Shown here: positions 25,996-31,602 of the stretch, piece by piece
How positions within the stretch are numbered: the first letter of the stretch is position 1
How the letters are laid out: every line of letters starts with the position of its first letter
Notes under the pieces: generated by a model
Told to the model about the DNA's origin: nothing
What the model saw: only the letters and a program-made list of their open reading frames with translations
The model's database searches: none
Assembly: GCA_000310025.1 (NCBI GenBank)
Contig: FN648514.1
Span: 4,942 to 36,543, forward strand
Source: Ectocarpus siliculosus
Taxonomy: Eukaryota; Sar; Phaeophyceae; Ectocarpales; Ectocarpaceae
Direction: 5' to 3'
DNA length: 31,602 bases
Translations under genes and position numbers: made by a program

Positions 25996-28925
25996 TCACG
26001 CTTGGGATGGATTCAAACCGCGGTGGATTTCCGGCAAATCTTGGCCCAGGCTGCGCATTCTGCCTGGTGGCCACAAAACGTGGGTCACTTTCGCCTCGAT
26101 GAGCGCCAGCGGTATCTGCGTCGATGTGACAGTCCCGGGTAGCCGGCCGCAGTTGATGACGGCGTCCATTTTTTGTTTATTGTTTTCGCACCAATCGCGA
26201 CGACAAGAGGCAGCAGTGGCCAGGTTAGAGGGTCAGTTTGCGGCCGCTTTCGTTCGAAAGAGACTAGCGCAACAAGGAAACGGGAAACAAACAAAACGAG
26301 GTTGGGACTGATGTAGATAGCAACGCCGAAAATAGTCGTCGGCTTGCATCAAGGGCGACGACAAGAGCTAGCAGTGGCGAGGTACTGGGGTCAGCCTGTC
26401 GACTTAATCCTGTGCCTGCAATCTTTCCGGCAAGTGTACAACTACCACAGGAGCAGCAGCAGCTGGAACGGCCAGCATTTTCAACCGGTGCTGGTTTACA
26501 GCAGTTCTCACCCAAAATACCACTCTCTGGAAAAATACGAGCCATTGGGACGATATCAATTGTATCCGGACGGCATTTATATTTTCAAGACGGAGTGTTG
26601 TGCTACACGGCGACACCGGCCAAGTCGCCGCTTCACGGTGTTGTTTCATTGTCAGTCAACAGCAGTACCTCGTCAATCCCTAAGGAGTACCGTACAAGTG
26701 ACTTAAGATACCGCACCCCCTGGACCGATTTTCAAAGCTCGATTACTCCACGACCAAGAGGATGCCGAAGGCAAACGATGCGTGTTCGGTAAGCTCTCGA
26801 CTGGACGGTTCCAACTGCGCCATTTTCGGCACTGTCACTTCTTTTCTTGCCGAGTACTCAAGCTTTGAAAATCGGCCCAGGGGGTGTGATATCTAACGCA
26901 ACCAACGGTATTACCGGAACAGTCTTCGGTGTTTTGAATCAGCGATAACAACATTGTACACACATGGGTTGTACATTGACCCAAAGGGGTGTGGGACATC
27001 GGACCATTGCCCAAATATCGTTGAAAATGTTGCCGCAGGTCGGATTAGCCGCCTGTCACTGTGATACTTGTAGTACCTCAAGCACTTACCCAAAGCAAAA
27101 AAAAAAACCTTGGCGAAAACAACAAAATACATACAAGTTGATGCTTAAAAGGCAAAAGCTCTTAGATTTACTATGCATGGACAAGGTTTCATACCAAGCA
27201 AGGTTGGCAACCAACACACCGGTCCAAAATGATTGCTGTCTCCGCTGACCCCGTGATTGTCACCCTCTACCCAGCAGTATCCCTCCGGCACTCTCATGAG
27301 GTTGTGCTTGTTGCCCCTTGGTCGCACCCAGTCGCCATCGACGCCGATCAGTCGCTTCACGACCCGCTCTTTCGGGTCAAAGGGATTCCTGCGAAAAAAA
27401 AAAAAGTACAGCAGTTCAAAGCCCGGCATGCAACCATGCGACACAATTTCAATACCCACTTCTTTGGGTTGCAGGGGCTCCTCAGCAAAGCTGAAGCTAC
27501 AAAGTACATCAACCCCGGCATTACACCCGTTCGCGAAGAAGGCCATTCGAAAGCAAACGGACCTCCATCTTGAGGAAGAGAGACTATACCGCCGCAGGCA
27601 GGATATCGCGAGTCCCCGTTGGGGGTAAGGGCGAGTTTGGCGTAGTGTGGGACATAAAAATTAGTATCTTGAGTTCGCTCGAATGTCAGTGGGGGACGAA
27701 TGAGACTACAGTGAGAAGAGAACGAATGATGGTCGCGTCTATATGGAGGATGGCCACCATAAGAAAAGAGCGAATGATGGCCATATCTACTTGGACAATG
27801 GCCATCATAAGAAAAGAGCGCATGGTGGCCACATCTGCTTGGAGTGTGGAGCTCCTGGTGAATACGTACGTAAGAAATCGGCAAATCGAGAGGTGTTTGG
27901 ATCGTACCAAACCGAGAGATAACGTGACAGAAAGAGCACTGCTCGTACTGCTGTGTGTACCTGAAGACGACGATGGACCCTCGCTCGTAGATGTGTCTCG
28001 AGATGCTCCGCTTGTCCTGCCACACCACGTCCAAGCTTTCGCCTTGTTGGCTCCTGCTGGCACACAGGCAGAGGACACAGGCAGAGGGGGTGTCAACCGC
28101 GTGTGATGAGGATGGTGATCGATAGGGCAAAACCACTGGTATACACTACTGTAGACTACTCAGTCAGCTGATTAGACTGAGTAATATAATGGTTTATTTA
28201 GCCCTTATCAATCAGATGATTGCTGGTGTTATTGCCTTACACAGTCAGCTGATTAGGCTGAGCAATTAATGGTTTAGGCTTTGTCAATCAGATGGTTGCT
28301 GATGTTGTTGCCTTCACATTTAAAACACGATTTGGTCTCTGCTCGGTGCCCTTTGATGTCCCTTCCGGTCCAGCTGACGCTGTTGACACCTGCTCATATC
28401 GTTCTTGATACTGATGTACCCGCTGCTCAGGAGACTACCTTGGAAGCTTCAGCGAACCAGACCAAGCACTCATCAGTGCTGTATTCAAATGCTTATACCC
28501 GTTTCACAGGAACGGGGACGCAACTCGCATGTCTGGCACAGCAGTGGTTGCAGAACATGAGATAGGCGACCGCGGTATCGCCGCTGTACCTTCAGTCCAC
28601 AGCAGGATGTTCTATATAGAAAACCAACTACGCAAAGCGTTCGATGCGCTCAAAGGTCGCCTTGGGCCTACAGCAACTCCTCGGGTGTCTTCTCCTCTCT
28701 AATCTGGATGGAGTACAATAGCTGGACGATGCCACACAAACATGGCGCGCGCAGTCAGTCACACACGCCGGCTGCTTACTCTGGGCCCAAGTGCGGGTTG
28801 ATCGCTGGCTGCATCGACCTCCCTTCCACTTGCACGGGGGACCCTATGACGTCATGGAACGCCAACGCCACCGGCACGGCAAACAACGATGCACGGAGAA
28901 CGTTACCCGCTGCAGCCTGGGCCAT
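25996..28925 (-). CDS. IMMP2L: Mitochondrial inner membrane protease subunit 2 (IMP2/IMMP2L), four exons
   Basis: Exons on the minus strand: 28925-28780, 28053-27961, 27388-27220, 26115-25996 (stop TGA 25998-25996). All introns are GT-AG and phases join (2, 2, 0), giving 175 residues, the usual length of this family. It is a type I signal-peptidase-like serine/lysine protease that cleaves sorting signals of mitochondrial proteins at the outer face of the inner membrane. Residues 9-29 form the hydrophobic anchor; S37 in EGRSMQPAINP is the nucleophile; K91 in ERVVKRLIGVDGDW the general base; WVEGDNHGVSGDSNHFGP and ALIEAKVTHVLWPPGR complete the fold. GSIVVFR replaces the more usual GDIVVF. The exon 2 acceptor is a CAGCAG tandem, allowing a one-residue variant. 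Functionally intact as read. Confidence 0.92.
26197..26398. repeat. Imperfect direct repeat in IMP2 intron 3
   Basis: Two about 44-bp units at 26197-26240 and 26355-26398 share GCGACGACAAGAG, AGCAGTGGC.AGGT and GGGTCAG. Both lie in the intron upstream (in gene sense) of the exon 4 acceptor. No coding role is seen. Confidence 0.6.
26704..26896. mobile_element. MITE with TAA target duplication, in IMP2 intron 3
   Basis: Inverted arms 26707-26748 and 26852-26893 (GATACCGCACCCCCTGG versus GATATCACACCCCCTGG on the complement), with TTTTCAAAGC inside each arm, flanked by TAA at 26704-26706 and 26894-26896. Total about 187 bp with a non-repetitive middle. TAA duplications are typical of PIF/Harbinger (Tourist-like) MITEs. 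No other copy in the window. Confidence 0.8.
27724..27849. repeat. 48-bp minisatellite in IMP2 intron 2
   Basis: About 2.6 units of 48 bp: 27724-27771, 27772-27819, 27820-27849. Each carries GAATGATGG (CATGGTGG in the last) and AAGAAAAGAGCG. The fixed length and similarity indicate recent tandem duplication. Confidence 0.85.
28161..28318. repeat. Two-unit about 80-bp tandem duplication in IMP2 intron 1
   Basis: Units 28161-28241 and 28242-28318 both begin CAGTCAGCTGATTAG and contain TCAATCAGATG.TTGCTG and TTGCCTT. Intronic, no coding content. Confidence 0.85.
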
Positions 28926-29199
28926 GGTGTCTCCGCGGACAGAGGGCAGGAGAGCAGCACAGGCTCGTGGGGGTTGCTGGTTGTATATGCTGTGACAGAG
29001 CGAGAGGAGGAAATGCGGCGAGATTGGGGTCCCCGTCGAATCATTATAGTACATTTTCATAGAAAGTTGTACCATTATGATGCCCCCCCTCACCCGCCTG
29101 TTGCCGCCTGGTTGCGCCTGCTGTGTGCCGTGCTGCATCGAGCGCTGAACAAAGCACACAGCACCACAGGCAAGTGCACTGCTGTGTGGGCTCGTAGAC
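28926..29199. promoter_or_regulatory. Shared head-to-head promoter region of IMP2 and the WW-domain gene
   Basis: Only 274 bp separate the two divergent start codons, so both promoters must overlap here or in the 5' UTRs. An AT-rich island in the otherwise GC-rich region contains an imperfect dyad at 29049-29072 (GTACATTTTC..AAAGTTGTAC), flanked by CATTAT on both sides. No canonical TATA box is asserted. Function is inferred from geometry only. Confidence 0.5.
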
Positions 29200-31043
29200 A
29201 TGTCGAGGCTGACGGACCCTGCGAGACTCCAGAAGGAGATCGAGGCGCAGAAGAAACGGGCAGAAGGTGTGAGACCGCCGCATGTTTAACAATAGAGCTA
29301 GTAGAGCGAAACCGGTTGTGTAATCGTGCCGCATCGCACTCAAGAGCGGCGTCGCGATGATGGGGCTGATGCCGGGGGCGCACATAGCTTTGGCAGTAAC
29401 TAGTGCAGTGTAGGAAAGCTTGGCGCAGTGTCCCTGGCTGTCATAAGTACGCGGGTTAGGAATATACATTAGCTTGGCTGTATGTTTTTTGTATTTGCCG
29501 CGCTCTCTGGTCTGGCTGTACCTGACACGGGCAGGGTTCATCCTGAGATAACGTCCATACATGCATTGCGTGTGTACAGTAGGACGAGCCTCTGTTGGCG
29601 GTCTTTGCTCTGTTCGTCTACTTCTACTGCTGGGGCGGGATAATAGGCACCAAGATCCCCTGGCTGCTGTCGTCGCACAGCAGCTCAAATCTACATACAC
29701 ATATTTCACCATGCACTGAGCACCATGGGAACAACTCCTCGTCTTTGTTTTCAAGTTGCTGCAGGGCCCTCTGGGGAAGTTGAACGATACACGCTTCGTT
29801 TGTATTTCGAGTGAACAGTTTACAGCGGTGTTGGTGCTTGCTTGTGAAGAGAGGGATCGCACCGCATTGGCGTTGGGAAGATGGGACCTTTGTTCAAGGC
29901 CATCTCCACCTGCTTGCGGGAGTGTCGCTGTTGCTTTACAGGCGAACTGTCTCTATTTTCAGCTGGCCAATCAGACAGCGCCGCCGCCGCCGCTCTGAAT
30001 CTCCCTCCCCTCTCGCGATGCAAAAAGGCTGGTCCATCAGACTACTCAAACCGTTTTCTATCGAAGTACGTATATGATCGCAGCAGAGTAGTGAAATGGA
30101 TTGACCTTTTTTTTATCATCTCCTCCCAGCGCCGCCGAGATGATACATCGTTCTACACGAAGACAGGCAGCGTACATCACTACTACGCTGTTCACCTACT
30201 CGTGTTTTCCCAGCGCTCGATGTTGTGAATCCCGGCCCTCGCGGAAATGTAGGCAACTACGTTAACTCCGACGCCCAGTGACTCCCTGTCGGCGGCCGCA
30301 GTCAAGAGGCGACATTTTCGGTTGAAAGTAAACTTTTCGCTTCGTACAGCCGCCAGCTTCTCCAGTCATCCCCGCCTTACTGTTATCGAATCTTGATTAA
30401 CTTGTGACATTCTACCGGGTCGACAGTTTCATATTTTACCGGATTGACGGTTTCATTTTCTACTGTTGCTGCCGTCTCTGCTACTGTGCTCTGTTCATGT
30501 GCCAGTGTTGGCGCTTTGTTCCGGGTTGACGGTTTCATTCTCTGCTGCTGTTGCTTGTCGTATATGCTCTCTGTACTCTGTGGATCAGCGTTGGCGCTTC
30601 TGAGCAGCTCGGGGGGGGAGCGGCACTTCAAGCCAGGAGAAATACGGAAGGCCAGGGATGGCAAAGACGGGGACAACACGCTGGAGGTCGTCACTCTGGT
30701 GAGTTAGTTGTCTCTCAACAGCCCTAACCCTAAAGGTTTGTAATGTGAAGACAACAACAACAACAACAACAACACTCCGGCACTAAACAGGGACCTCTCC
30801 TGTAATGCGCATTTCTTTGTCTTGCAGAGGAAGGCGCAGCAGACGTACCTGGAGCAGAGCGCCAAGGAACGCCTGCTGCAGCAGCAGAACAGCGTCCGCG
30901 AGGGAGTGCAACGGAAGCAGGCCGGAGGGGGCAGTAGCGGAAGCGGTGGTGATGGTGGTGGTGGTGGTGCTGGCGGCCCTCTCCCTGGAGGGTGGAAGGA
31001 AATCAAGGACCCCAACTCTGGCTCGACGTACTACTGGAACAAG
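29200..31043 (+). CDS. WW-domain, coiled-coil protein, 5' three exons (3' end not found)
   Basis: Proposed exons 29200-29266, 30589-30698, 30828-31043. All junctions are GT-AG and phases agree (1, 0, then 0 at the last donor). The 131 residues begin MSRLTDPARLQKEIEAQKKR, a charged helix, continue through ERHFKPGEIRKARDGKDGD and RKAQQTYLEQSAKERLLQQQ (coiled-coil-like), a Gly/Ser-rich linker, and then the first half of a WW domain: LPGGWKEIKDPNSGSTYYWN with the first Trp and the central aromatic block. The second Trp and Pro should follow in a downstream exon, which was not identified. WW domains bind Pro-rich peptides, often in splicing or transcription factors; the specific family is not recognised. 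Without splicing at 31044 the frame stops eight codons later. Confidence 0.65.
30417..30604 (+). repeat. 82-bp direct repeat spanning the acceptor of WW-gene exon 2
   Basis: Units 30441-30522 and 30523-30604 share GTTGACGGTTTCATT (ATTGACGG in the first), TCTGCTACTG-like pyrimidine tracts and AGTGTTGGCGCTT/AGCGTTGGCGCTT. A partial unit precedes them (30417-30440). The second unit contains the proposed acceptor (AG at 30587-30588). The first has a CAG at the equivalent place. Confidence 0.75.
30735..30774 (+). repeat. (AAC)n-tailed 3' terminal sequence, copy 3 (very short), in WW-gene intron 2
   Basis: Carries only GGTTTGTAATGTGAAGAC plus (AAC)n, the extreme 3' end of the sequence seen at 5639-5760 and 24935-25063. 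It is preceded by CCCTAACCCTAAA. It occupies a third of a 129-bp intron, about 50 bp before the acceptor. Confidence 0.8.
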
Positions 31044-31393
31044 GTGAACTTAGACCGGCCTTAACTCTTCCGAAACGTTAGCCCTAGCCCTACTGGAGTA
31101 ACGTGGACCTAGATTGGCCCAACTCTTCTGAAAATCCCAACCCTAACCCTACTGGAATATCGTGATACTATTGCCCCAACTTTTCTAGTACCCTAGCCTT
31201 AGCCCTAGAGTTGTCCATGCTGGAACAAGGTGACCCCAGATTGGCCCAGCTGTAACAGTGTCGCTAGCATTTTTCCATTCGAAACAAAGCGATCCTGGAT
31301 TGGTCGAAATCTAACAGCGTCGCTAGCGTCTTACAATTAAGAGAAGGTGACTTCAGCTTTGCCCAACCCTAGCATTGTCGCTAGCGTTTTAAA
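31032..31393 (+). repeat. About 59-bp minisatellite including the WW-gene exon 3 donor
   Basis: Six imperfect units: 31032-31090, 31091-31149, 31150-31217, 31218-31277, 31278-31335, 31336-31393. Early units carry TACTGGAACAAGGTGAACTT-like starts and CCCTAGCCC/CCCTAACCC ends; later units share GTCGCTAGC. The first unit's beginning is the end of the WW-domain exon with its donor (AAG/GTGAAC). Units 4 and 6 repeat AAGGTGAC. Confidence 0.85.
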
Positions 31394-31429
31394 GCACCGG
31401 CGTATCAATCCGTCGTCCATCTTCACTCA

Positions 31430-31602
31430 CCCCCCCCCCCCCCCCCCCCCTCCGGGAAAGTTTCCCGGTGGATACCCCCCCCCCTACCCCCCCCCCAAAG
31501 GGGTTGGGGGTAAAATAAAATTTCAAACCCACCTCCTGGGTTCCGCCTGGGGTTTCCCCCCCCCAAACCCCCCAAACCGAAAAAAGAAGAACAGGCAAGG
31601 GG
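31430..31602. other. Homopolymer-rich low-quality-looking sequence at window end
   Basis: Runs of C (about twenty at 31431-31450 and several of seven to ten after it), T/A runs and phrases such as GGGGTTGGGGG suggest degraded base calling at a contig edge or an extremely C-rich tract. The minus-strand frame across it is a composition artefact. Confidence 0.6.

Noticed and set aside
27724-28318. Repeats considered as a CRISPR array
   Set aside because: Units are directly adjacent without unique spacers, there are no cas genes, and they lie in introns of a eukaryotic gene.
28318-28690. Possible Ty3/gypsy reverse transcriptase trace (KTRFGL..PFDVPSGPAD) in IMP2 intron 1
   Set aside because: Only a short degenerate resemblance with stops on both sides and no further motif. 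Chance cannot be excluded.
29044-29862. 272-codon minus frame overlapping the start of the WW gene
   Set aside because: Cys/Arg/Thr-rich, no domain, opposite the well-phased exon 1 and the promoter spacer. Considered non-coding.
30720-31210. Telomere-like CCCTAA motifs (CCCTAACCCTAAA and repeats in the minisatellite)
   Set aside because: Only one or two units at a time, inside an intron and a minisatellite. Not evidence for a telomere, though interstitial origin is possible.
31389-31598. Minus-strand Gly/Pro-rich frame at the window end
   Set aside because: Entirely produced by C/G homopolymers of doubtful sequence quality.

Overview
This is a repeat-dominated piece of a eukaryotic nuclear genome. 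It carries two spliced host genes at its right end and a dense, layered landscape of transposable elements over its first 25 kb. Evidence for a eukaryote: phase-consistent GT-AG introns in a recognisable mitochondrial inner-membrane peptidase gene, LINE-type and Copia-type retroelements, foldback elements and a 100-N scaffold gap. GC-rich coding DNA, long repeat-filled introns and abundant (AAC)n tails would fit a stramenopile alga such as a brown alga, but that is an inference, not a proof. No tRNA, rRNA, CRISPR or bacterial operon structure was seen.

Layout. 1-221: 3' part of a minus-strand LINE (family B). 229-12765: copy A of a roughly 2.5 kb non-coding dispersed element (called R here), split by a nested stack. 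A long-armed foldback element (F1, about 0.5 kb when unoccupied) sits in R. LINE-A (1603-5760, plus strand) sits in the C-run of the left F1 arm. A Copia element (6145-11472) with near-identical LTRs and a 5-bp duplication sits in the right F1 arm. 13329-13937: an unrecognised 202-residue ORF. 13931-14464: 5'-truncated copy B of R. 14476-14662: a LINE-B 3' end. 14663-14762: gap. 14763-18704: a nearly complete but mutated LINE-B (minus). 18705-24830: copy C of R, interrupted by a 2.46 kb giant foldback (20036-22491) and a 1.1 kb insert containing a near-perfect hairpin.

Host genes. IMP2/IMMP2L, the mitochondrial inner-membrane peptidase subunit, is on the minus strand in four exons (28925 down to 25996; 175 aa, serine/lysine dyad intact). 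Head to head with it, 274 bp away, is a plus-strand gene for a WW-domain, coiled-coil protein (29200 to at least 31043). The acceptor and donor edges of that gene's exons lie inside local tandem duplications.

How the parts relate. LINE-B and R share a 3' terminal sequence and a poly(C) tail, which suggests R is mobilised by LINE-B. Retroelement junctions repeatedly fall on C/G homopolymer runs and form head-to-tail chains. LINE-A also sits in a C-run. The Copia element has gag, protease, integrase and RNase H but no reverse transcriptase, so it cannot be self-sufficient in its present form. The most unusual aspects are the poly(C)-linked chaining, the three-layer nest with a paralogous less-occupied site in the same window, and the giant foldback.
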